Source of the DNA: Aequorivita sp. UBA3180
GTDB lineage: Bacteria > Bacteroidota > Bacteroidia > Flavobacteriales > Flavobacteriaceae
DNA: 64,000 nt
Assembly: GCA_002364215.1 (NCBI GenBank)
Contig: DEXQ01000011.1
Span: 182,725-246,724, forward strand
Direction of reading: 5' to 3'
The stretch's first letter is position 1, and each line of letters opens with the position of its first letter. The translations under genes and the position numbers were made by a program. The notes below the pieces were generated by a model that saw only the letters and a program-made list of their open reading frames with translations, was not told the DNA's origin and ran no database searches. Below are positions 43,812 to 51,253 of this stretch, piece after piece.

Positions 43812-44351
43812 TTAAGTGTTATCGTTTTTAGCATTATACTCTTCAATTTTATTTTTTAAGATCATTCTGGCGCGTGCTAGGTTTGATTTAGACGTTCCAT
43901 CGCTGATTCCTAACATTTCTGCAATTTCTTTGTGCTGATAGCCGTCCATTACATACATACTGAACACCAATCGGTATCTATCGGGAAGCTCCTGCACAAT
44001 TTTCAGCAAAAAATCCAACGGAATATCCTCGCTTTCAATTTCTACCTCAGCTTCGTCTTCAATCTGTCCTTCATCAACAATTTCAAAGGTTCGTTGTTTA
44101 CGGTATTTTTGAAGTACTGTGTTTACGGTTACCCGTTTCATCCAGCCTTCAAAGGAACCCTTGCCATTATACTGCCCTACTTTCATAAAAATAGTAATAA
44201 AAGCATCCTGCAAATTATCCTCAGCCTCAGTATAGTTAGGCGAATATCGAAGACAAATGGCGAAAAGGATTCTGTTGTACTGTTTGTACAATTCGCCCTG
44301 CGCCGTGGCATTTTGCTTTTTGCATAATTCTATGAGCTCGTCTAACGTCAA
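43812..44351 (-). CDS. RNA polymerase ECF-type sigma factor
   Basis: 179 aa. Region 2 spans roughly residues 15-90 (YSPNYTEAEDNLQDAFITIF and the DNA-melting WMKRVTVNTVLQKYRK), then an acidic linker (DEGQIEDEAEVEIESED), and region 4 about 115-172 (LPDRYRLVFSMYVMDGY, HKEIAEMLGISDGTSKSNL) forming the -35-type helix-turn-helix. It directs RNA polymerase to a small set of promoters, probably in response to the envelope protein encoded 86 bp downstream on the same strand. The acidic linker is longer than usual. Confidence 0.93.
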   Translation of the reverse strand: MTLDELIELCKKQNATAQGELYKQYNRILFAICLRYSPNYTEAEDNLQDAFITIFMKVGQYNGKGSFEGWMKRVTVNTVLQKYRKQRTFEIVDEGQIEDEAEVEIESEDIPLDFLLKIVQELPDRYRLVFSMYVMDGYQHKEIAEMLGISDGTSKSNLARARMILKNKIEEYNAKNDNT

Positions 44352-44479
44352 ATGCGGTACCGTGAGTTATTGTTCCGTTGTAAATACCTCTTATTTCAGA
44401 GGGCAACCGTAATAATCAAGGCTCCTACATTTTGTAGATACCACATTATCAAAAGGGTTGCGTAGGTAACATAAAAATT

Positions 44480-45487
44480 TTATTGGTTTATCGCGGCAAT
44501 GGCATCTTTGATTTTCTTTTCTAGCTCGTCCATTAATTCTGGATTGTCCAGCAGTAGGTTTTTAACCGCGTCGCGACCTTGCCCCAATTTGGTATCGTCA
44601 TAACTGAACCAAGAGCCTGCTTTTTTGATAATTTCGAAATCTACGCCGAGGTCGATAATTTCGCCCACCTTTGAAATTCCTTCACCGTACATGATGTCGA
44701 ATTCTGCTTGTTTGAAGGGAGGCGCCACTTTGTTTTTAACCACTTTTACGCGGGTCTTGTTACCGGTGGCGTTGCTTTCGGTATCTTTAATCTGTGTGGA
44801 ACGGCGAATGTCTAAACGCACGGAAGCGTAAAATTTTAAAGCGTTACCACCTGTTGTAGTTTCTGGGTTTCCGAACATTACCCCTATCTTTTCCCGCAAC
44901 TGGTTGATGAAGATTACCGTACATTTTGTTTTGCTGATGGAACCGGTAAGTTTTCTTAAAGCTTGGCTCATCAAACGTGCATGAAGGCCCATTTTGCTGT
45001 CACCCATTTCGCCTTCTATTTCGCTTTTTGGGGTAAGTGCGGCTACGGAGTCAATAACCACAATGTCTATGGCGCCGCTTCTTATTAGATTGTCTGCAAT
45101 TTCCAAAGCTTGTTCGCCATTATCGGGTTGTGAGATGATAAGGTTTTCAATGTCAACGCCAAGTTTTTCAGCATAGATTCTATCAAAGGCATGTTCTGCG
45201 TCAATGAACGCGGCAATGCCTCCTTTTTTTTGGGCCTCTGCCATTGCGTGAAGCGTTAATGTGGTTTTACCCGAAGATTCGGGGCCGTATATTTCAATGA
45301 CCCTTCCGCGTGGGTAACCGCCTACGCCCAGGGCAACATCCAGACCCAACGAACCAGTTGGGATTACGTCTACATCTTCTACGGCGCTATCGCCCATTTT
45401 CATTACGGTGCCCTTGCCGTAGGTTTTGTCTAGTTTATCGAGAGTAAGCTTTAGTGCTTTTAGTTTTGCGTCTTTTTCGGTGCTCAT
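44480..45487 (-). CDS. recA: Recombinase RecA
   Basis: 335 aa, normal length. Walker A GPESSGKTTL lies near residue 69; the L1/L2 DNA-binding loops are in the segments GEMGDSKMGLHARLM and NQLREKIGVMFGNPETTTGG. It forms filaments on single-stranded DNA for recombination and repair. The leader is about 90 nt, if the promoter at 45575-45605 is used. No SOS box of the classical CTGTN8ACAG type is seen. Confidence 0.98.
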   Translation of the reverse strand: MSTEKDAKLKALKLTLDKLDKTYGKGTVMKMGDSAVEDVDVIPTGSLGLDVALGVGGYPRGRVIEIYGPESSGKTTLTLHAMAEAQKKGGIAAFIDAEHAFDRIYAEKLGVDIENLIISQPDNGEQALEIADNLIRSGAIDIVVIDSVAALTPKSEIEGEMGDSKMGLHARLMSQALRKLTGSISKTKCTVIFINQLREKIGVMFGNPETTTGGNALKFYASVRLDIRRSTQIKDTESNATGNKTRVKVVKNKVAPPFKQAEFDIMYGEGISKVGEIIDLGVDFEIIKKAGSWFSYDDTKLGQGRDAVKNLLLDNPELMDELEKKIKDAIAAINQ

Positions 45488-45574
45488 TTTCTTTTTGATT
45501 TGAAGATTTGATGATTTGTAATTTGAAAATTTTGGCTTTTTTGGAGTGCCATTTTTCAGGATCGTGTTAAACTG

Positions 45575-45605
45575 CTAATGTACCAATTCTTTGTTTGTGG
45601 GGCAA
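45575..45605 (-). promoter_or_regulatory. Candidate recA promoter
   Basis: On minus: TTG, 20-nt spacer, TACATTAG (7 of 8 of TAnnTTTG), about 88 nt before the recA ATG. Confidence 0.45.
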
Positions 45606-45769
45606 AAGGAAATTGTGAGAGGATAAGGTTTTTGTTAACAATCCGTAGGCCAGCGGATTGGCATACTCAAAACTTATTTGATGAAAAACCCGCCATTAGT
45701 TTCTGCTAGCTATAGGGAATGGTGGGGAATATAGGAGGTAAACCTAAGGTATATAGGGAGAATGGTTGA

Positions 45770-45835
45770 CATATAATCAACATACTATCGACATAAAGTC
45801 CACATAAAGTCCACATACAGTCGGCATACGGTTGG
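45770..45835. repeat. Six-copy 11-bp tandem repeat
   Basis: Units in order: CATATAATCAA, CATACTATCGA, CATAAAGTCCA, CATAAAGTCCA, CATACAGTCGG, CATACGGTTGG. Copies 3 and 4 are identical; all start CATA. The period of 11 bp is about one helical turn and is not a multiple of three, so it is not a coding repeat. It lies 165 bp upstream of the recA promoter candidate. Confidence 0.85.
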
Positions 45836-45952
45836 AGAGCAAGAAGAAAACAAGAAGATTTCTTAGTTTGAAAACATGAAACCTTGAAGTGAATTTATAA
45901 TAACAAAAATAATGCCTGATTATAATTTATGCAATATAAAATTATCAGATGC

Positions 45953-46942
45953 CTATTGCTTTATAAATTTCTTTACTGCTGTATTACCGTTTTCATCTTC
46001 TATGTTTAGAAAGTATATACCGCTTAGGAGTTGGGAGACATCTATTGCCTTTTGGTCTTGAAGCGTTATGCTTTGTGCTCTCAACAGTTTGCCTTCTATG
46101 TTGAAGATTTTGATTTTTAGATTTTCTGTGGTGTTTTGGGCAGTAATAAAGAGTTCGTTTTTGGCGGGGTTGGGGTGGATGGAATATGTAGCAACTTTAT
46201 TATCACTTAGCCCCGCAGTACAATCCTCTGAATATGTGACCAAAGCTTCCCATTCTGAATAGGGAAATTGATTGTTTTGGGCCGCTACTATATCATCTAC
46301 CATAAAACATGGATAGGGTTCACAGTCAAACCCACCATCCAAAGTGCATTCTACAAATACATCTGTAAGAATGTTATTGCTCCCCGAACGTAAATCAACT
46401 ATTCTTAAATATTCCAAGTTTATCAATTGAAGTTTAATCAAATCGCTATGTACACTCAAGTCTAAAAACTCTATTAAATGATTACCTGCGGGAGAAGGCT
46501 CTCCAAGAATCAGTTCCAAAAGATTTGGGTTGTTTGTTAGATCTAATTGAGTAAGCAATGAATAACTACTGCGTAGCGACTGCAAGTTTATATTATTGGA
46601 AACATCGATATCTACTAGATTAAAGCTAGTGTTAAAAATCAACTCTTTAAGGTTTACATTATTTGTTAAGGATAATGAGGTCATCATATTAAATGAAACA
46701 TTTAAATTTTCCAAGGCTGCAAAGTCTTCAAGACCTGTTAAATCCTGAATACCTTTGTTTTCAACATTAAGTGATATTACAGTTTCAATATCACTTGTAA
46801 GAACCTGTCCGTTTACAATGCCATCACTGTCGATACCAAGGTCAATTAGGGCTTGTTCAAAGTTTGGATCTGGGATGTTCGTTACTTGTGCAAAAGAGGT
46901 AGTGCTAAGGCCCAGTATGAGTATGGTTATAAAGGTTTTCAC
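45953..46942 (-). CDS. Secreted T9SS leucine-rich-repeat-like protein (downstream paralogue)
   Basis: 329 aa with a GTG start that overlaps the stop of the paralogue upstream by 4 bp (GTGA), so they are translationally coupled. Signal peptide 1-18. The opening VTNIPDPNFEQALIDLGIDSDG is the calcium-binding-like start common in flavobacterial LRR proteins; the middle has degenerate LRR units (LENLNVSFNMMTSLSL, NLKELIFNTSFN). The last 80 residues are a type A T9SS sorting domain (IHPNPAKNEL ... GIYFLNIED ... KFIKQ). A surface-exposed binding protein is likely; the ligand is unknown. Confidence 0.85.
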   Translation of the reverse strand: MKTFITILILGLSTTSFAQVTNIPDPNFEQALIDLGIDSDGIVNGQVLTSDIETVISLNVENKGIQDLTGLEDFAALENLNVSFNMMTSLSLTNNVNLKELIFNTSFNLVDIDVSNNINLQSLRSSYSLLTQLDLTNNPNLLELILGEPSPAGNHLIEFLDLSVHSDLIKLQLINLEYLRIVDLRSGSNNILTDVFVECTLDGGFDCEPYPCFMVDDIVAAQNNQFPYSEWEALVTYSEDCTAGLSDNKVATYSIHPNPAKNELFITAQNTTENLKIKIFNIEGKLLRAQSITLQDQKAIDVSQLLSGIYFLNIEDENGNTAVKKFIKQ

Positions 46943-47928
46943 TGCTTTATGAATTTTTTGATGGTGGTGTTGCCGTTTTCATCTTCTATGTTTAGAAAGT
47001 AGATGCCGTTTAGGAGTTGGGAGACATCTATTGCCTTTTGGTCTTGAAGCGTTATGTTTTGTGCGCTTAACAGTTTGCCTTCTATGTTGAAGATTTTGAT
47101 TTTTAGATTTTCTGTGGTGTTTTGGGCAGTAATAAAGAGTTCGTCTTTGGCGGGGTTGGGGTGGATGGAGATGATAAGATTTACTTGTGTGGAAACACCC
47201 AAAGTACAGTCTTCGGCATAGTTAACGGCTACGCTCCATTCTGAATAGGGAAATTGATTGTTTTGGGCAGCTACTATATCATCAACTTCCATACAAGGAA
47301 AAGGTTCGCATACAGCACCGAAATCCAGTTCACAGTATATAATTACGTCTGCTAAACTTATATTATTGCCGTTTTTTAAATTTATTGTTTTTAAAAAATC
47401 CATATTTATTAAATGGAGTTTTTCCAATGCCAAATTATTGCTTAAGTCCAAATGTTCAATAATATTTGTGCCAGAAGGTAAATCGTCGCCAAGTACTAAT
47501 TCTTTAAGCATTATATTATTAGTGAGGTTTAATTCGCTAATGGTTGAAAGCGAACAGTATAAATATTCTAACAAAAAATTGTTTGATACATTTAAAGTAA
47601 AAAGATTAAAGTTAGTATTAACAATAAGGGTTTTAAGATTGGTATTACTTGTAAGTATTAGAGAATTAAACAAATTATTTGAAACATTAAGATCTTCCAA
47701 AGCGATAAAATCTTCAAGACCTGTTAAATCCTGAATACCTTTGTTCTCAACATTCAGTGATATTACAGTTTCAATATCACTTGTAAGCACCTGTCCGTTT
47801 ACGATGCCATCGCTGTCGATATCAAGGTCAATAAGGGCTTGTTCAAAGTTTGGATCTGGAATTTGGGTTATTTGTGCAAAAGCGTTTGTGCTAAGGGCCA
47901 GGATGAATATGGTTATAAAGGTTTTCAT
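46939..47928 (-). CDS. Secreted T9SS leucine-rich-repeat-like protein (upstream paralogue)
   Basis: 329 aa, the same length as its downstream paralogue, from the ATG at 47928 that starts the signal peptide (MKTFITIFILALSTNAFAQ). The N-terminal 80 and C-terminal 85 residues are nearly the same in both proteins, while the LRR-like middle (NLFNSLILTSNTNLKTL) differs. The sorting domain is type A T9SS (IHPNPAKDEL). First gene of the pair; its leader carries the 8-bp tandem repeat. Confidence 0.85.
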   Translation of the reverse strand: MKTFITIFILALSTNAFAQITQIPDPNFEQALIDLDIDSDGIVNGQVLTSDIETVISLNVENKGIQDLTGLEDFIALEDLNVSNNLFNSLILTSNTNLKTLIVNTNFNLFTLNVSNNFLLEYLYCSLSTISELNLTNNIMLKELVLGDDLPSGTNIIEHLDLSNNLALEKLHLINMDFLKTINLKNGNNISLADVIIYCELDFGAVCEPFPCMEVDDIVAAQNNQFPYSEWSVAVNYAEDCTLGVSTQVNLIISIHPNPAKDELFITAQNTTENLKIKIFNIEGKLLSAQNITLQDQKAIDVSQLLNGIYFLNIEDENGNTTIKKFIKQ

Positions 47929-47963
47929 TGCTTTAAGAAAATTCAATGACTGTACGTGAAGCC

Positions 47964-48008
47964 TTGTGGCGTGTGGGCGTGTGGGCGTGTGGGCGTGTGG
48001 GCGTGTGT
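47964..48008. repeat. 8-bp tandem repeat in the LRR-pair leader
   Basis: Four exact copies of GTGTGGGC at 47971-48002 with partial copies on both sides (GTGGC before, GTGTGTAT after). On the coding strand of the LRR genes it reads GCCCACAC, about 45-75 nt upstream of the ATG. Confidence 0.9.
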
Positions 48009-48044
48009 ATTCATAAGTTAGCCGTTTAAAGTTAGTTGAATTCT

Positions 48045-48074
48045 TAAAGTTATCCTAAACCTTTTAAATATCAA
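48045..48074 (-). promoter_or_regulatory. Candidate promoter of the LRR pair
   Basis: On minus: TTTG ending at 48072, 19-nt spacer, TAACTTTA (7 of 8 of TAnnTTTG). Transcription would start near 48041, placing the 8-bp repeat in the leader. Confidence 0.4.
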
Positions 48075-48117
48075 ACAGGTTTTTTCCTGTTTTTTTTAGG
48101 GGGATTTCCCCCTTTTT
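48073..48117 (+). terminator. Two tandem terminator-like hairpins
   Basis: AAACAGG-T6-CCTGTTT followed by T5 (48073-48097), then AGGGGG-ATTT-CCCCCT followed by T4 (48098-48117). Both point rightward, though no plus-strand gene ends here. Confidence 0.6.
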
Positions 48118-48196
48118 GGCGGAGGCTTTTCCTACAATTCTTTAAAGAATTTAGCTATTAAAAAGATTTTAATCTCCCCTATTTCCTTAAAACCTG

Positions 48197-48204
48197 TATT
48201 TTTG
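48197..48204 (+). promoter_or_regulatory. -7 box for trhO
   Basis: TATTTTTG exactly matches TAnnTTTG; leader of about 40 nt to the ATG at 48250. Confidence 0.4.
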
Positions 48205-48249
48205 CACCATTATAAAAAATCAATTCTTTTCACCTAAAAAAAGTATAGC

Positions 48250-49281
48250 ATGCAACTGTACAACAAATTAAGTGCAAAAGAAAGGGAAGCATTATTGGAA
48301 CAGGCCGGCGAGGAACGGCTTACCCTTTCTTTTTATCAATATGCCAAGATTGGCAATCCGCATCTTTTCAGAAATCATTTGTTTATCGCTTGGCACGAGC
48401 AGGATGTTTTGGGCCGAATTTATGTGGCCCATGAAGGCATTAATGCCCAGCTCTCGGTACCGGCGAAACGTTTTAAGGAATTTAAGGAGTTTCTTGACGG
48501 TATTTATTTTCTGAAAGACGTTCGCTTAAACATTGCCATTGAACAAGATTTAAAATCTTTCCTTAAACTGAAAGTAAAGGTCCGCAACAAAATAGTCGCC
48601 GATGGCCTGAACGACGATACTTTTGACGTTACCAATAAGGGAATCCACGTGGATGCGCAAAAATTCAACGAACTTATTGAAGATCCGGACGTGGTTTTGG
48701 TAGATATGCGCAACCATTACGAAAGTGAAATAGGCCATTTTAAAAATGCTGTAACTCCTGATGTGGACACGTTTCGGGATTCGCTGGACATTATAGAAGC
48801 AGATTTAAAAGACCATAAAGAAGACAAGAAGCTGGTTATGTACTGCACCGGCGGCATACGTTGTGAAAAGGCCAGCGCATACTATAAGCACAAGGGTTTT
48901 AAAAATGTGTTTCAGCTTGAGGGCGGTATTATTGAATATGCCAGACAGGTTGATAATTTAGGTTTGGAAAATAAATTCATCGGAAAAAATTTCGTTTTTG
49001 ACCATCGCCGTGGCGAGCGCATTACTGACGATGTAATTTCAAACTGCCACCAATGCGGCGAACCTTGCGATACCCACACAAACTGTGCAAACGAAGCTTG
49101 CCATTTGCTGTTTATACAATGTGAGAAATGTGCCGTGGCCATGGAAAACTGCTGTAGCGAGGAGTGTATTGAAATAATCCACTTGCCCTACGAAGAGCAG
49201 AAGCGCCTGCGCCAGGGCATCCCGAACAGTAATAAGATTTTTAAAAAAGGGCGTTCTGAGAAGTTGAAGTTTAAAAAATAG
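48250..49281 (+). CDS. trhO: tRNA uridine(34) hydroxylase, rhodanese-domain (TrhO/YceA)
   Basis: 343 aa. An N-terminal acylphosphatase-like part (about 20-115, ISVAHEGINAQLS-type segment) is followed by a rhodanese domain (about 140-240) with the active Cys in MYCTGGIRCEKAS near 200, and a C-terminal Cys-rich region (CHQCGEPC ... CEKC ... CCSEEC) that probably binds zinc. TrhO uses oxygen to make 5-hydroxyuridine at the wobble position of tRNA. It is a single-gene unit with its own -7 box. Confidence 0.93.
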   Translation: MQLYNKLSAKEREALLEQAGEERLTLSFYQYAKIGNPHLFRNHLFIAWHEQDVLGRIYVAHEGINAQLSVPAKRFKEFKEFLDGIYFLKDVRLNIAIEQDLKSFLKLKVKVRNKIVADGLNDDTFDVTNKGIHVDAQKFNELIEDPDVVLVDMRNHYESEIGHFKNAVTPDVDTFRDSLDIIEADLKDHKEDKKLVMYCTGGIRCEKASAYYKHKGFKNVFQLEGGIIEYARQVDNLGLENKFIGKNFVFDHRRGERITDDVISNCHQCGEPCDTHTNCANEACHLLFIQCEKCAVAMENCCSEECIEIIHLPYEEQKRLRQGIPNSNKIFKKGRSEKLKFKK

Positions 49282-49282
49282 T

Positions 49283-49360
49283 CCTCCCCCCGCCCCTCCA
49301 AAGGAGGGGAGAAACAGGGTTATTATTCCATCCCCTTTGGAGAGGGTTAGAGTGGGGACT
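49283..49360. repeat. G/C-rich inverted-repeat element
   Basis: A perfect hairpin CCCCTCC-AAA-GGAGGGG (49293-49309) is followed after some 20 bp by the related CCCCTTTGGAGAGGG with a GTTAGAGTGGGG tail. No T run follows; it is very unlike the A+T-rich surroundings. This kind of CCCCTTTGGAG..GGTTAG..GGGG sequence recurs between genes in many Bacteroidota. Confidence 0.6.
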
Positions 49361-49502
49361 TTTGGCAGGATTGGGTTAGGGGTTTCAAAAATCTAAAATC
49401 GTCAATCCTAAATCGAAAATATTATTGGTATCTTTACTGATTAAATTATTTGTTTAATTTTCGTCCCTCTTCATTTGGAAAAGGGCTTTATATATAAAAA
49501 AT

Positions 49503-50768
49503 ATGGGCTGTACCAGCTGTGCCACTGGCGCCAACGGACAGCCAAAGGGATGCAAGAACAATGGTACTTGCGGAACCGATGGCTGCAACAAATTAACGGT
49601 GTTTGACTGGCTTTCAAATATGCAACTTCCTGCCAATATGGAACCCTTTAATGCGGTGGAAGTGCGCTTTAAAAACGGAAGAAAAGAATTTTTCCAAAAT
49701 CCAGAAAATCTTACTTTAAGCATTGGCGATACGGTTGCTACGGAAGCCTCGCCGGGCCACGATATTGGGATGGTTACCTTAACTGGGGAGCTGGTTCGGG
49801 TACAAATGAAGAAGAAAAAAATTCCATTAAAGATTGAGGCACTCCCGAAAGTTTACCGAAAAGCTTCACAAAAAGATATAGACATCTGGCAAGGGGTTCG
49901 TGACAAAGAAGCAGATGTACAAAAACGTTCGCGTGAAATTGCCATCCGCCACGGGCTGCAAATGAAAATTAGCGATGTTGAATTTCAGGGTGATGCCTCA
50001 AAAGTAATTTTTTATTACACCGCTGAAGAACGGGTTGATTTTCGCGAATTAATCAAGGAATTTGCACGTACATTCAACACCCGAATTGAAATGAAACAAG
50101 TTGGTTTCAGGCAGGAAGCCGCACGTTTGGGGGGCATAGGCAGTTGTGGGCGCGAGCTTTGTTGCTCTACTTGGTTGACGGATTTCCGTTCAGTGAATAC
50201 TTCCGCGGCTCGCTATCAGCAACTTTCGTTAAATCCACAAAAACTTGCGGGGCAATGTGGTAAGTTGAAGTGTTGTTTGAATTATGAACTGGATACCTAT
50301 TTGGAAGCGCTGGAGTCTTTCCCCAATACCGAAACCAAACTACAAACCGAAAAAGGCACTGCCATCTGCCAAAAGATAGATATTTTCAAAGGGCTGCTTT
50401 GGTATGCCTATGAAAAAGAATTTGCAAATTGGCACGAACTTACCGTAGAAAAAGCGAATGAAATAATAGAACTGAACAAAAAAGGCAAGAAACCTATGGC
50501 GCTGGAGGAATTTATTATAGAAGCTCCAAAAGTAGAAAAGGAACCGTTTAGCAATGTGGTGGGCCAAGATAGCCTAACACGTTTTGACCAACCAAAGCAA
50601 AAAAATAAAAAACGCAGAAATAAAAGCAGAAACAAAAAGCGTGGAAAAGCGGAAACATCTGTAGCGGGAAACAGTCCGAAAGACAACCAACGCAAAAAAT
50701 CTGGCAGTAAGCCCAGAAATAAATCAGGAAACCAAAACAGAAACAGAAAGCCTTCTAAAAATGAATAA
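49503..50768 (+). CDS. PSP1 domain protein (RicT/YaaT-like)
   Basis: 421 aa. An unusual Cys-rich N-terminus (MGCTSCATGANGQPKGCKNN, then CGTDGCNKL) is followed by the PSP1 core (about 45-310) with the Cys of GSCGRELCCSTWL near 218 and GQCGKLKCCLNYE near 252, the iron-sulfur cysteines of the RicT family. The last 60 residues are a strongly basic Lys/Arg/Asn tail. In Bacillus, RicT acts with RNase Y in mRNA maturation; here the role is unknown. It overlaps gldH by 8 bp. Confidence 0.92.
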   Translation: MGCTSCATGANGQPKGCKNNGTCGTDGCNKLTVFDWLSNMQLPANMEPFNAVEVRFKNGRKEFFQNPENLTLSIGDTVATEASPGHDIGMVTLTGELVRVQMKKKKIPLKIEALPKVYRKASQKDIDIWQGVRDKEADVQKRSREIAIRHGLQMKISDVEFQGDASKVIFYYTAEERVDFRELIKEFARTFNTRIEMKQVGFRQEAARLGGIGSCGRELCCSTWLTDFRSVNTSAARYQQLSLNPQKLAGQCGKLKCCLNYELDTYLEALESFPNTETKLQTEKGTAICQKIDIFKGLLWYAYEKEFANWHELTVEKANEIIELNKKGKKPMALEEFIIEAPKVEKEPFSNVVGQDSLTRFDQPKQKNKKRRNKSRNKKRGKAETSVAGNSPKDNQRKKSGSKPRNKSGNQNRNRKPSKNE

Positions 50769-51243
50769 GCTATTGGCACTTTTTTTGACTACTGTTTTGC
50801 TCGTTTCTTGTGAGTCGGGCACTGTTTTCAGTGAAATTCAAGCCATGGACGGGCATTGGGGCTCAGAAGAAGTTGTTGAATTTAAAGTTCCGCAACTGGA
50901 TTCACTTAAAAAGTATAATCTCTTTTTAAATATCAGAAATACAAACGATTATAAATACAATAATTTATTTTTGATAGTGAATATGAATTTTCCAAATGGT
51001 AAAACCGTTGCCGATACGCTGGAATACCGAATGGCCAATCCTGATGGTTCCTGGATGGGCCAAGGCATTGGGGCTGTAAAGGAAAACAAACTTTGGTATA
51101 AAGAGAATGTTCAGTTTTTTGAAGAAGGTGCCTATACCGTACACATAGCCCAAGCAATGCGCAATAATGGCGAGGTGGAAGGCGTTACAAAACTCGAAGG
51201 CATTACAGATGTTGGCATCAGTATTGAAGAAGCCTCCAAATAG
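50761..51243 (+). CDS. gldH: Gliding motility lipoprotein GldH
   Basis: 160 aa. Lipobox LLVSC (Cys near residue 19) at the end of a short signal predicts a lipoprotein; the beta-rich rest (KKYNLFLNIRNTNDYKYNN, FPNGKTVADTLEYRM) is the GldH family pattern. GldH is one of the accessory proteins needed for flavobacterial gliding and T9SS-linked surface movement. It overlaps PSP1 and is followed within 10 bp by PBP1A, a linkage common in this group. Confidence 0.9.
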   Translation: MNKLLALFLTTVLLVSCESGTVFSEIQAMDGHWGSEEVVEFKVPQLDSLKKYNLFLNIRNTNDYKYNNLFLIVNMNFPNGKTVADTLEYRMANPDGSWMGQGIGAVKENKLWYKENVQFFEEGAYTVHIAQAMRNNGEVEGVTKLEGITDVGISIEEASK

Positions 51244-51253
51244 TGAAATAAAT

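Larger units (their letters stand above)
45488..45952. other. Intergenic region upstream of recA
   Basis: 465 bp between the second LRR gene's end and recA. From left to right it holds the recA leader with TCAAAT-type A+T repeats (45495-45535), a promoter candidate (45575-45605), the palindrome TTGTTAACAA (45632-45641), a 7-bp inverted repeat CAATCCG/CGGATTG (45639-45660) and the 11-bp tandem repeat (45770-45835). No gene is evident. Confidence 0.5.
47929..48249. other. Intergenic region between the LRR pair and trhO
   Basis: 321 bp. It holds an 8-bp tandem repeat (47971-48002), a promoter candidate for the minus LRR pair (48045-48074), two successive hairpins on plus (48073-48117) and the trhO -7 box (48197-48204). 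No gene is evident. Confidence 0.5.

Noticed and set aside
45488..45660. Classical SOS (LexA) box at recA
   Set aside because: No CTG-N10-CAG-type or Gram-positive GAAC-N4-GTTC site is found in the leader or promoter.
45770..45835. The 11-bp tandem repeat considered as a CRISPR array
   Set aside because: Units are adjacent with no spacers and far too short for CRISPR repeats; no cas gene is near.
47964..48008. The 8-bp repeat considered as coding (frame for an extended LRR protein)
   Set aside because: It is upstream of the clear signal-peptide start at 47928 and a period of 8 would break any frame.
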